From positions 1 to 9,114 of the forward strand of contig CALVQZ010000128.1 in NCBI GenBank assembly GCA_944358275.1: a DNA stretch of 9,114 nucleotides. The letters run 5' to 3'. Below, in pieces: positions 1 through 6,574 of the stretch; positions within the stretch are counted from its first letter, which is position 1, and each line of letters opens with the position of its first letter. A program made the translations under genes and the position numbers. This stretch comes from an uncultured Bacilli bacterium. GTDB lineage: Bacteria > Bacillota_I > Bacilli_A > RF39 > UBA660. The notes under the pieces are model-generated. The model ran no database searches. It was not told where the DNA came from and saw only the letters and a list, made by a program, of their open reading frames with translations.

Positions 1-306
1 ATACATCCAAGTGATTATGCATATGCAAGTACCGATGCAAATTGTAGAGCAGATATAAAAGATGAAACAAATTATCCTTGTAAAAATAACAATTGGTTAC
101 ATAATAATACAAATTATTGGGCACTAAATCCTCGTGCTCATTCAAAGAATGCAAGTGATACTTGGATTGTGCGTGGAAGTGGAATTATTAGATACGACAG
201 TTCACAATGTGCATATTCAGTACGTCCTTCTGTATATATAAAACACAACGTTAAAGTAGAGAGTGGCTCAGGAACAGAAAGTGATCCATATAGATTATCC
301 TATTGA
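1..306 (+). CDS. C-terminal end of a probable secreted/surface protein (5' end outside window)
   Basis: Frame 1 is open from the first base to a TGA at 304-306, giving 101 residues with no start in view. The fragment is rich in Asn, Ser, Tyr and Trp and has three Cys. It ends with a pattern of the type SVRPSVYIKHNV followed by SGSGTESDPYRL. From memory, endings like this close surface or pilin-like proteins of uncultured Firmicutes that carry a lectin-like or FGE-sulfatase/DUF6273-type C-terminal module. That family link is recollection and was not checked. The Tyr/Trp/Asn-rich composition and Cys fit an extracytoplasmic domain. The signal peptide or anchor, if present, would lie upstream of the window. 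No convincing terminator follows the stop. The reading frame is well supported and the family assignment is tentative. Confidence 0.75.
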   Translation: MHPSDYAYASTDANCRADIKDETNYPCKNNNWLHNNTNYWALNPRAHSKNASDTWIVRGSGIIRYDSSQCAYSVRPSVYIKHNVKVESGSGTESDPYRLSY

Positions 307-497
307 TAGATAATTTTATTAGTACATAATTAAAAAAATAGTGTTATAAATGTAAAACCTAGATTAAAATGTTTATTGAAATGAATTTTGCTAATAAATA
401 TCTTTATAATTGTAGATTAATTGTATTAAAGATAATTATATTTAAACATATAAAGAAAAGTATGTAATCATTGTATTTTAATATCATAAAATTTAAT
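307..497. other. AT-rich intergenic region, nothing firm recognised
   Basis: This gap separates the surface protein fragment from the small membrane protein gene. I see no RNA gene, no GC-bearing hairpin followed by a T-run, and no repeat. A TATAAT at 405-410 could be a -10 box, but it has no well-spaced -35: TTGAAA at 376-381 is 23 nt away and TTGCTA at 388-393 only 11. A promoter for the downstream gene probably lies here, but I cannot place it with confidence. Confidence 0.5.
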
Positions 498-881
498 ATG
501 GATTATGACAAATTACAAAAAAAATTAAGTCAACTTAGAATAGAAGATTTTATATGGTTTATATATATTGGAATAATATTCTTAAGTTGGTATTCTAATA
601 ATTTAGAAAGAAGATATTTTATATATAATGATTTAATTAGTAAAGAAAAATATAGAAAATCATTGATAATAATATTTTCAATCTTAATTATTGTTTATAT
701 TTACTTTGTGAAAGATTCTTACGAAGATGTTAAAAATTTAACAATGTATGATTCAAATGAAAAGATAAAACTTACTTATTTGTCATTTATTGCATCTTTA
801 CTTATTGCAATAAGTGGTATTATATTCTTATATATAGCAATAAAAGATAAGAAAATTGAAGTAGAGCTTGCATTTAATTAG
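498..881 (+). CDS. Small three-helix membrane protein of unknown function
   Basis: The protein is 127 residues from the ATG at 498. The frame can be extended to a TTG at 471, but the ATG start gives a compact protein beginning MDYDKLQKKL and is preferred. No strong Shine-Dalgarno sequence precedes either start; AAGAAAAG at 453-460 is the nearest purine run. Hydrophobic stretches at about residues 17-32, 55-71 and 92-115 predict three transmembrane helices. They are separated by charged loops (NNLERRY, KDSYEDVKN), and the tail is short and acidic (EVELAFN). No catalytic motif is visible. I have an impression that proteins like this are conserved in RF39-type Bacilli, but that is unverified and no function is known to me. 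The gene is monocistronic as far as can be seen, since a terminator follows 7 nt after the stop. Confidence 0.8.
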   Translation: MDYDKLQKKLSQLRIEDFIWFIYIGIIFLSWYSNNLERRYFIYNDLISKEKYRKSLIIIFSILIIVYIYFVKDSYEDVKNLTMYDSNEKIKLTYLSFIASLLIAISGIIFLYIAIKDKKIEVELAFN

Positions 882-888
882 GTTTTAT

Positions 889-917
889 TACAACTTTTAT
901 AAGTTGTATTTTTTTTT
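889..917 (+). terminator. Intrinsic terminator after the small membrane protein gene
   Basis: An 8-bp perfect stem (TACAACTT at 889-896 with AAGTTGTA at 901-908) closes a 4-nt loop, TTAT, and is followed by nine T residues at 909-917. Its position 7 nt after the stop codon at 879-881 fits a rho-independent terminator for the 498-881 gene. The stem has only two G-C pairs, as expected in so AT-rich a genome. Confidence 0.8.
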
Positions 918-932
918 ATATTTTGATAAAAT
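904..932 (+). promoter_or_regulatory. Candidate miaB promoter overlapping the upstream terminator
   Basis: A TTGTAT at 904-909 could be a -35 box. It is separated by 17 nt from a -10-like TAAAAT at 927-932. The -35 lies in the 3' arm of the terminator hairpin and the T-run forms the spacer. Transcription would start near 939, leaving a leader of only about a dozen bases before the miaB start at 952. The boxes are imperfect, so this is a candidate only. Confidence 0.45.
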
Positions 933-951
933 ATGTGCGGAAGTGATGTAT

Positions 952-2367
952 ATGAGAAAACCTGATTTTAAAGAGGCAAGAAAAAGAAGTTGTAATAGAG
1001 TTAATATTATAAGAGATTTTAAAATAGATGATGATAAAAAACATATTGGTTTAAATAAAAAATATATTGTTAAAACTTATGGTTGTCAGATGAATGAAAG
1101 GGATTCTGAAAATATATGCGCAATGTTAGAAGAAATGAGTTATACAAAAGTTGATGATATAGAAGATGCTGATTTAATAATATTAAATACTTGTGCAATA
1201 AGAGAAAATGCTCATAATAAAGTATTTGGTATGTTAGGTAGATTAAAACATATAAAAGAAGAAAAAGATATTACTATTGGTTTATGTGGCTGTATGGCTC
1301 AAGAAGAAGTAGTTATAGATGAAATAATAAATAAGCATAAATATATTGATTTAGTATTTGGTACTCATAATATTCATGAGTTACCTAATATTCTTTATAA
1401 TGTAGAAACAACAAAAGAAAGGCAAATAGAAGTTTGGAGTAAAGAAGGAGATATAATTGAAGATATACCTATAAAAAGAGAAAGTAAGTATAAAGCATGG
1501 GTTAATATAATGTATGGCTGTGATAAATTTTGTACCTATTGTATAGTGCCTTATACAAGAGGTAAACAAAGAAGTAGATTAAAAGAAGATATAATTAAAG
1601 AAGTAGAAAATTTAGTAAAAGATGGATATATGGAAGTAACTTTACTAGGACAAAATGTAAATGCTTATGGTAAAGATATAGAAAATTATAATTATAATAT
1701 GGCAAACTTACTTTCTGATGTAGCAAAAACAGGTATAAAAAGAATAAAGTTTGTAACTAGTCATCCATGGGATTTTACATCCGATATGATTAAAGTAATA
1801 AAAGAAAATGATAATGTTTTACCTTACATACATTTACCTGTACAAAGTGGTAGTAATAGAATACTTAAACTAATGGGAAGAAAATATACAAGAGAAACTT
1901 ATTTAAAATTAGTTAAAGAATTAAAAGAAAATATTCCTAATTTATGTCTTACTACAGATATAATAGTAGGTTTCCCAAATGAAACAGATGAAGACTTTAA
2001 TGATACATTAAGTATAGTAGAAGAATGTAAATATGATTCAGCATTCACATTTATCTATTCAAAAAGAGTAGGTACACCCGCATCTAAAATGGAAGATAAT
2101 ATTCCTTTATCTATAAAAGAAGAAAGATTGCAAAAACTTAATGAACTTGTAAATAAATATTCAAGAGAATCTAATGAAAAATTATTAAACAAGAAAGTAT
2201 CTGTTCTAATTGATTCAAAAAGCGAAAAAGAAGGTATGCTTAGTGGATATACAGATACTAATAAATTAGTTAATGTTAAAGCAGATGATAGTTATATAGG
2301 TAAGATTGTAAATGTAAAGATTACTGATGCTAAAACATGGAGTTTAGATGGTATTTTAGATGAGTAA
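952..2367 (+). CDS. miaB: tRNA-2-methylthio-N6-dimethylallyladenosine synthase MiaB
   Basis: MiaB is a radical SAM enzyme that methylthiolates C2 of i6A37 in tRNAs reading UNN codons, using two 4Fe-4S clusters and S-adenosylmethionine. The frame is open back to 868, but GGAAG at 939-943 sits 8 nt before the ATG at 952, which is chosen as the start and gives 471 residues, a normal family length. An ATG at 946 is possible but too close to that site. The N-terminal MTTase domain (about 37-150) has KTYGCQMN with C45, LNTCAIRENA with C81, and GLCGCMAQ with C114. The radical SAM motif CxxxCxxC is C190, C194, C197 (GCDKFCTYCIVPYTRG). SHPWDF and IHLPVQSGSNRILKLMGR follow as is typical, then a C-terminal TRAM tRNA-binding domain (about 405-470). 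All six expected cluster cysteines are present. The following T-box operon has its own promoter just after the stop, so miaB is probably transcribed separately. Confidence 0.97.
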   Translation: MRKPDFKEARKRSCNRVNIIRDFKIDDDKKHIGLNKKYIVKTYGCQMNERDSENICAMLEEMSYTKVDDIEDADLIILNTCAIRENAHNKVFGMLGRLKHIKEEKDITIGLCGCMAQEEVVIDEIINKHKYIDLVFGTHNIHELPNILYNVETTKERQIEVWSKEGDIIEDIPIKRESKYKAWVNIMYGCDKFCTYCIVPYTRGKQRSRLKEDIIKEVENLVKDGYMEVTLLGQNVNAYGKDIENYNYNMANLLSDVAKTGIKRIKFVTSHPWDFTSDMIKVIKENDNVLPYIHLPVQSGSNRILKLMGRKYTRETYLKLVKELKENIPNLCLTTDIIVGFPNETDEDFNDTLSIVEECKYDSAFTFIYSKRVGTPASKMEDNIPLSIKEERLQKLNELVNKYSRESNEKLLNKKVSVLIDSKSEKEGMLSGYTDTNKLVNVKADDSYIGKIVNVKITDAKTWSLDGILDE

Positions 2368-2374
2368 AAAAATA

Positions 2375-2402
2375 TTGAAAATACTGAGAAGTATGGTATA
2401 AT
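2375..2402 (+). promoter_or_regulatory. Promoter of the T-box-hisS-aspS operon
   Basis: A TTGAAA -35 box (2375-2380) is separated by 16 nt from a perfect TATAAT -10 box (2397-2402). The -10 carries an extended TGG just upstream (2394-2396). Transcription should start near 2409, immediately before the T-box stem I. The promoter begins 8 nt after the miaB stop codon. Confidence 0.8.
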
Positions 2403-2408
2403 ATTTAT

Positions 2409-2600
2409 ATAATTTATTTTGGAATTAGTAGTAAATTTATGTATTTTAGAGAGTTAGTGGTAGGTGTAAACTAATTACTATAATTTATGAATGACATCCA
2501 TGTAATAATAAAATCGTTAATTACGTTATAATTAAAGTGCACTTTTTGTGAAATAAGGTGGTACCGTTCTATTGAACCCTTATATTTAGTGCACTTTTTT
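2409..2600 (+). ncRNA. T-box riboswitch (tRNA-sensing leader), best read as Asp-specific, upstream of hisS-aspS
   Basis: T-box leaders bind uncharged tRNA through a specifier codon in stem I and the tRNA NCCA end in an antiterminator bulge, allowing read-through. Stem I: TGGA (2420-2423) pairs with TCCA (2497-2500), and TAAATT (2432-2437) with AATTTA (2482-2487). Between them is an internal loop with AGTA on the 5' side (2427-2430) and GAA (2489-2491) then GAC (2493-2495) and A on the 3' side, matching the usual specifier loop. The distal part has AGAGAG, then TTAGT/ACTAA closing a loop with GGTGTAA, which fits GNUGNRA. A likely stem III is TTAATT (2517-2522)/AATTAA (2530-2535). Antiterminator: ATAAGG (2553-2558) pairs with CCTTAT (2578-2583), the bulge is TGGTACC (2559-2565), and GTTC (2566-2569) pairs with GAAC (2574-2577). 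GAC indicates Asp; CAT at 2495-2497 overlaps it and would be His. Confidence 0.93.
2534..2600 (+). terminator. T-box regulated terminator with long loop
   Basis: AAAGTGCACT (2534-2543) can pair fully with AGTGCACTTT (2588-2597), followed by further T residues to 2600. This 10-bp stem is the strongest candidate terminator of the leader. Its 44-nt loop contains the entire T-box antiterminator, which differs from the usual layout in which the terminator shares the antiterminator's 3' strand. An alternative exclusive pairing is AAGGTG (2555-2560) with CACTTT (2592-2597), 6 bp including one G-U pair. Confidence 0.6.
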
Positions 2601-2617
2601 ATTTTAAAGGAGGAAAT

Positions 2618-3880
2618 ATGGAAATAATACAAAGACCTAAAGGAACTAATGATGTATATGATGATTATGGAAGAATTATTTTATATATTAGAAGTTTAGT
2701 TGAAAAAATAGCTAGTAACTATAATTTTAGTTATTTTAGAACTCCAACTTTTGAGAAAACAGAAGTATTTAAAAGAGGAGTTGGAGATACTACAGATATA
2801 GTTCAAAAAGAAACATATGATTTTATAGATAGAGGCAAAAGAAGTATGACTTTAAGGCCAGAAGGGACTGCTGCTGTTGTAAGAAGTATTGTTGAAAATA
2901 AATTATATGTAAATGGTGTTAATAAAGTTTGGTATTTTATGCCTATGTTTAGATATGAAAGGCCACAATCTGGACGCCTTAGAGAACATTTTCAATTTGG
3001 ATTTGAGTCTTTTGGAAGTGTAAATCCAATGTCTGATGCTGAAATAGTAAGCATCGCATACACGATATTAAAAAGTCTTGGATTAAAAGGAGTTAAAGTT
3101 AATATTAACAGTCTAGGAGATACTACCTCTAGGTTAAAATATAAGGAAGCATTGAAAAGTTACTTTAAACCTCATTTAGATAAGTTGTGTGAAGATTGCA
3201 AAAATAGATTTGAGAATAATCCACTTAGAATAATAGATTGTAAAGTAGATAGTGATCTAGATGTTATTAAAAATGCACCTTTAATGATAGATTATTTAAA
3301 TGAAGAATCAAAAGAATATTTTAACGAAGTTAAAAAGTATTTAGATACTTTAGAAATACCAAATGAAGTTAATCCAAAAATCGTAAGAGGACTCGATTAT
3401 TATAGTCATACAGTATTTGAAATAACTGCCGAAATAAAAGACTTTGGTAGTCAAAATGTATTATGTGGTGGTGGAAGATATAATAATTTAGTCTCATCGC
3501 TAGGCGGACCGGACTATCCTGCAGTAGGATTTGGTATGGGTATAGAAAGACTTATGAATGCATTAGAAAAAGAACAAATAGACTTTGGTAAAAAAGAAAT
3601 AGATACATATATTTGCTATATAAGTGAGGAAGAAAAAGAATATGCATTTAAATTACTAAGTGATTTAAGAAGTAATAATATAAAAAGTGATATGTGTTAT
3701 ACAGATAGAAACTTAAAAGGACAATTCAAAGAATGTGATAAAAATAACTCTAAGTATGTAATTATAATTGGAGAAGAAGAAAAAAATACTGATGTAATAA
3801 CTATAAAAAATAATAGTACAAAAGAAGAATATAAGATAAGTAGAAATGAAATTGTTTCATTTATAAAGGAGAGAATATGA
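2618..3880 (+). CDS. hisS: Histidine--tRNA ligase (HisRS)
   Basis: HisRS is a cytoplasmic dimeric class II synthetase that charges tRNA-His with histidine using ATP. At 420 residues it is normal length for the bacterial enzyme. The start ATG follows a strong AAAGGAGG (2606-2613). Visible motifs in order: the N-terminal RPKGTNDV (6-13); TLRPEGTAAVVRS (78-90); class II motif 2 in FRYERPQSGRLREHFQFG (111-128); the histidine-binding VRGLDYYSHTVFEI (256-269); GGGRYNNLV (284-292); class II motif 3 in GFGMGIERL (304-312); and a C-terminal anticodon-binding domain (about 325-420). No key motif is missing. It is first in an operon downstream of the T-box and its TGA overlaps the aspS ATG by 4 nt (ATGA), indicating translational coupling. 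Expression should rise when the cognate tRNA of the T-box is uncharged. Confidence 0.98.
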   Translation: MEIIQRPKGTNDVYDDYGRIILYIRSLVEKIASNYNFSYFRTPTFEKTEVFKRGVGDTTDIVQKETYDFIDRGKRSMTLRPEGTAAVVRSIVENKLYVNGVNKVWYFMPMFRYERPQSGRLREHFQFGFESFGSVNPMSDAEIVSIAYTILKSLGLKGVKVNINSLGDTTSRLKYKEALKSYFKPHLDKLCEDCKNRFENNPLRIIDCKVDSDLDVIKNAPLMIDYLNEESKEYFNEVKKYLDTLEIPNEVNPKIVRGLDYYSHTVFEITAEIKDFGSQNVLCGGGRYNNLVSSLGGPDYPAVGFGMGIERLMNALEKEQIDFGKKEIDTYICYISEEEKEYAFKLLSDLRSNNIKSDMCYTDRNLKGQFKECDKNNSKYVIIIGEEEKNTDVITIKNNSTKEEYKISRNEIVSFIKERI

Positions 3881-5190
3881 ATAAGTTAAGATTTTGTGAT
3901 TTAAAAGAACATTTTAATGAAGAAGTAGTTTTAAAAGGATTTATTGATAATTTAAGAGATTTACAATATGTACAATTTATTGTACTTAGAGATAGAACAG
4001 GTAAAGTTCAAGTAACGATTGAAAAGAATGAGGAAAATAAAAAATTAAATGAACTCGTTTCATCTTTAACTTTAGAAAGTACACTTACTGTAACAGGTAA
4101 ATTATTAGAAAATTCTAAAGTTAAACTAAATGGTATGGAAGTAATACCTACTGATATAGTAGTGACAAGTAAAAGTGAAAATGAGTTACCAATAAATTAT
4201 AAAGATAATAATAGTGCCTTATTAGATACTAGACTTGATTATAGATTTTTAGATTTAAGAAATGAAAAAAATATATTGATGTTTAAAATACAAAGTACAT
4301 TTGTAGAAGGAATGAGAGAATTTTTATATAAAGAAGAGTTTACTGAAATTCATACACCTAAGTTGATTGGTGCTGCAAGTGAATCAGGTTCTGATGTTTT
4401 TGAAGTAAAATATTTTGATGATAAAGCTTATTTAGCTCAAAGTCCACAATTTTATAAACAGATGGCTATGTCTTCAGGATTTGAAAAGATATTTGAAGTA
4501 GCTCCTGCATTTAGAGCAGAAAATTCAAATACTAATAGACATACGACTGAATTTACATCATTTGATATAGAATTTAGTTATATAGATTCATTTACTGATG
4601 TAATGGATTTTGAAGAAGAACTTATAATAGCAGGGCTTACTAAAGTAAAAGAAAAATATGAAGATGTTATTAGAAATACATTTAATGAAGAAATCATAAT
4701 TCCTAATAGACCATTTCCTAGAATTAAATTAAAAGATTTATATATAGAATTAGAAAAGAGATATGGTTATAGCATACCTACTGAAGATATAGGTGATATG
4801 AATGGCGAAACTGAAAAGTTAACTAGTAGATATGCAATGGAAGAATATGGACATGAATTTATATTTGTAACTGACTTTAGTCCTAAAAAACGTGCATTTT
4901 ATCATATGAGAAAAGATGGAATCCCACAAGGATATGATTTAATATGGCGGGGTGTTGAAATAACAACAGGTGCACAAAGAGAGCATAGATATGAAGAATT
5001 AAAAAAACAAGCAGAAGAAAAAGGACTAGGAAAAGATGTAGAATTTTATTTAGAATTCTTTAAATATGGGTGCCCTCCTCATGGTGGATTTGCACTAGGT
5101 GTAGATAGACTTACTATGTTACTTCTTGGAATGCCTAATTTAAAAGAAACAATGTTCTTATTTAGAGGGCCAAATAGGATTACACCATAA
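3877..5190 (+). CDS. aspS: Aspartate--tRNA ligase, archaeal/eukaryotic-type short form (possibly non-discriminating)
   Basis: This class II synthetase charges tRNA-Asp, and perhaps also tRNA-Asn. At 437 residues it lacks the GAD insertion of the usual bacterial AspRS (about 590 residues), and its motifs match the archaeal-type enzyme. It has an N-terminal OB-fold anticodon domain (about 1-100, with VQFIVLRDRTGKVQ); TPKLIGAASESGSDVFEV (160-177); AYLAQSPQFYKQM (184-196); motif 2 FRAENSNTNRHTTEF (212-226); and motif 3 HGGFALGVDRL (402-412). LAQSPQ and the SESGSDVF context favour AspRS over the related AsnRS. The RBS is AAAGGAGAG (3865-3873). It overlaps hisS by 4 nt and the next gene by 1 nt. 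At the position where discriminating archaeal AspRS has an anticodon-reading Trp (four residues into GFID), this protein has Asp24. That alignment is from memory, so relaxed tRNA specificity is only an inference. Confidence 0.93.
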   Translation: MNKLRFCDLKEHFNEEVVLKGFIDNLRDLQYVQFIVLRDRTGKVQVTIEKNEENKKLNELVSSLTLESTLTVTGKLLENSKVKLNGMEVIPTDIVVTSKSENELPINYKDNNSALLDTRLDYRFLDLRNEKNILMFKIQSTFVEGMREFLYKEEFTEIHTPKLIGAASESGSDVFEVKYFDDKAYLAQSPQFYKQMAMSSGFEKIFEVAPAFRAENSNTNRHTTEFTSFDIEFSYIDSFTDVMDFEEELIIAGLTKVKEKYEDVIRNTFNEEIIIPNRPFPRIKLKDLYIELEKRYGYSIPTEDIGDMNGETEKLTSRYAMEEYGHEFIFVTDFSPKKRAFYHMRKDGIPQGYDLIWRGVEITTGAQREHRYEELKKQAEEKGLGKDVEFYLEFFKYGCPPHGGFALGVDRLTMLLLGMPNLKETMFLFRGPNRITP

Positions 5191-6416
5191 TGAAAAAAGT
5201 TATAATTGTAATTTTATTCTTATTTTCTATAAATGTTCATGCAGAAAGTTTTAATTTAAACGATATCAAAGATAATTACGAAAATATTACATATGTAGAA
5301 ATAACAAATTTAGATAATATAGATAACATTAAAAATTTAGTTAATTTAAGAGAAGTATATATAAAAAATGTAGATATAAAAGATATAAGCTTTTTAAATA
5401 ATCTACCTAAATTAAAAAGAGTAAAAATTTATTATAGTAAAGTTGATTTAACTAAAATAAATAATCCTACAATAAATGAAATGGATATAATTAGTTCTTA
5501 TATTGTTAATGATGATTTTTCTCATCTTGCAAATTCTAATTTAAAAATATTAGATTTAGAAGGAAGTTATGTTACAAATATAGACACATTAAAAAATGTA
5601 ATATCACTAGAAGAGTTATCGCTATCATCCATATCAAATTTAAAAAGTTTAGAAGCAGTAACACACTTACCTAAATTAGAAGTATTAAATTTTGGAGGTT
5701 CAGAAGATTTAATTACAAAAGAAGTATTAAATTATATTAGAAAAAATAATATAGTGGGTACAAATTATGATGAAACAAAATACATGTATTTAGATGGTGA
5801 TAAACTTAATGAAGATTTAGATAATATAATAAAAGAATTAAATTTAGATAATTTGCCCACTATAGATAAAATAAGAAAGATCACACTATATGTAGTAGAT
5901 TCACTAGAATATGATGAAGATTGTGGAGTAAATAATAAGTGTGAGTATTCAGATATAAATTTTAATAGACTTTTAAAAAGCTTATCAGGAAGTGGAGTAT
6001 GTTATCACTATGCTCTTCTTACAAATGAGCTTTTAAATAGAGCAGGAATAAAATCATACTTAGTAAGTGGATATACTTTAAGAGGGTTAGGACATGCATG
6101 GCTTAATATTTATATAGATGGTAAGTGGTATGGACTAGATCCTACATGGATAGAATTTGAAGGAAGAAGTACAAAGTTAAGAAATACAGGTAAGTGTGCA
6201 TATTTTATGGTAGAACTTACAGAAAATAGTAGTTTTTATAAAGAACATTTAGAAGATGTATTACCATCAGATATTGTAGATGTTGATGCCAAATTAGAAA
6301 GTGTAAATAAAGATAAAAAAATTGATATTTATAATATAATATTTATGATATTTATAACAAATCTAATAATATTTGTATTTATATTTATATATAAAAAGTG
6401 TAAACATCATAGATAA
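5190..6416 (+). CDS. Exported LRR plus transglutaminase-like (papain-fold) protein with C-terminal membrane anchor
   Basis: The protein is 408 residues. A signal peptide spans residues 1-18 (MKK, hydrophobic VIIVILFLFSI, likely cleavage after VHA). Leucine-rich repeats of the SDS22/internalin style occupy about 30-170 (for example IDNIKNLVNLREVYIKN and LKILDLEGSYVTNIDTL). A transglutaminase-like domain spans about 220-340 with a plausible triad: Cys271 in SGSGVCYHYA, His302 in GLGHAWLNI and Asp317 in YGLDPTW. A hydrophobic stretch at 379-401 followed by KKCKHHR predicts a C-terminal anchor, leaving the body outside the cell. The family includes cysteine peptidases and crosslinking enzymes; the substrate here is unknown. 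Its ATG overlaps the aspS stop (TAATG), with AGGA at 5176-5179 as RBS, so it should be co-translated with aspS and fall under the T-box. A terminator follows at 6455-6492. The domain calls are firm and the biological role is not. Confidence 0.88.
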   Translation: MKKVIIVILFLFSINVHAESFNLNDIKDNYENITYVEITNLDNIDNIKNLVNLREVYIKNVDIKDISFLNNLPKLKRVKIYYSKVDLTKINNPTINEMDIISSYIVNDDFSHLANSNLKILDLEGSYVTNIDTLKNVISLEELSLSSISNLKSLEAVTHLPKLEVLNFGGSEDLITKEVLNYIRKNNIVGTNYDETKYMYLDGDKLNEDLDNIIKELNLDNLPTIDKIRKITLYVVDSLEYDEDCGVNNKCEYSDINFNRLLKSLSGSGVCYHYALLTNELLNRAGIKSYLVSGYTLRGLGHAWLNIYIDGKWYGLDPTWIEFEGRSTKLRNTGKCAYFMVELTENSSFYKEHLEDVLPSDIVDVDAKLESVNKDKKIDIYNIIFMIFITNLIIFVFIFIYKKCKHHR

Positions 6417-6427
6417 AAAATGATTTT

Positions 6428-6436
6428 TGGTATAAT
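6428..6436 (+). promoter_or_regulatory. Extended -10 promoter-like site just before a terminator
   Basis: TGG immediately followed by TATAAT (6431-6436) is the same extended -10 form as at 2394-2402. No good -35 box is visible. Transcription from here would start near 6443 and meet the hairpin at 6455, giving a transcript of roughly 50 nt. It may be chance in AT-rich DNA. Confidence 0.35.
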
Positions 6437-6454
6437 GAAAAAATACATTTTTTT

Positions 6455-6492
6455 AGAGGAAATTTTTGCTAAAATTTTCTTTTTTCTTTTTT
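6455..6492 (+). terminator. Intrinsic terminator of the hisS-aspS operon
   Basis: AGGAAATTTT (6457-6466) pairs with AAAATTTTCT (6471-6480) over 10 bp, including one G-U, around the loop TGCT. The stem can extend outward by two further pairs (A6455-T6482 and G6456-T6481). The 3' side runs into a T-rich tract interrupted by one C at 6486. It lies 39 nt after the stop of the transglutaminase-like gene and before the next promoter, so it should end the operon. Confidence 0.8.
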
Positions 6493-6531
6493 ACAATCTA
6501 CAATATAATTAAAGACTTTTTGTTAAAAATT

Positions 6532-6540
6532 TGGTATACT
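6532..6540 (+). promoter_or_regulatory. Extended -10 promoter for the Ig-like surface protein locus
   Basis: TGG followed by TATACT (6535-6540) forms an extended -10 element, downstream of the terminator and 35 nt before the ATG at 6575. No strong -35 is present, which extended -10 promoters can tolerate; GACTTT at 6514-6519 with a 15-nt spacer is the best guess. Transcription would start near 6547. Confidence 0.5.
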
Positions 6541-6574
6541 ATATTCATAATATTTATAGAAACTAGGAGAGAAT

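Noticed and set aside
471..497. TTG start nine codons upstream of the ATG of the small membrane protein
   Set aside because: Only a weak purine run precedes it, and the ATG at 498 begins a natural-looking N-terminus. The choice is not fully certain.
868..951. N-terminal extension of miaB back to a TTG at 868
   Set aside because: It would run through the upstream terminator and stop region, adds a lysine/phenylalanine/tyrosine-rich stretch unlike MiaB, and has no SD; GGAAG at 939-943 supports the ATG at 952.
3877..3880. UGA read as Trp (Mycoplasma-type code)
   Set aside because: hisS ends properly at this TGA within an ATGA overlap, the first gene also ends in TGA, and Trp codons in all genes are TGG.
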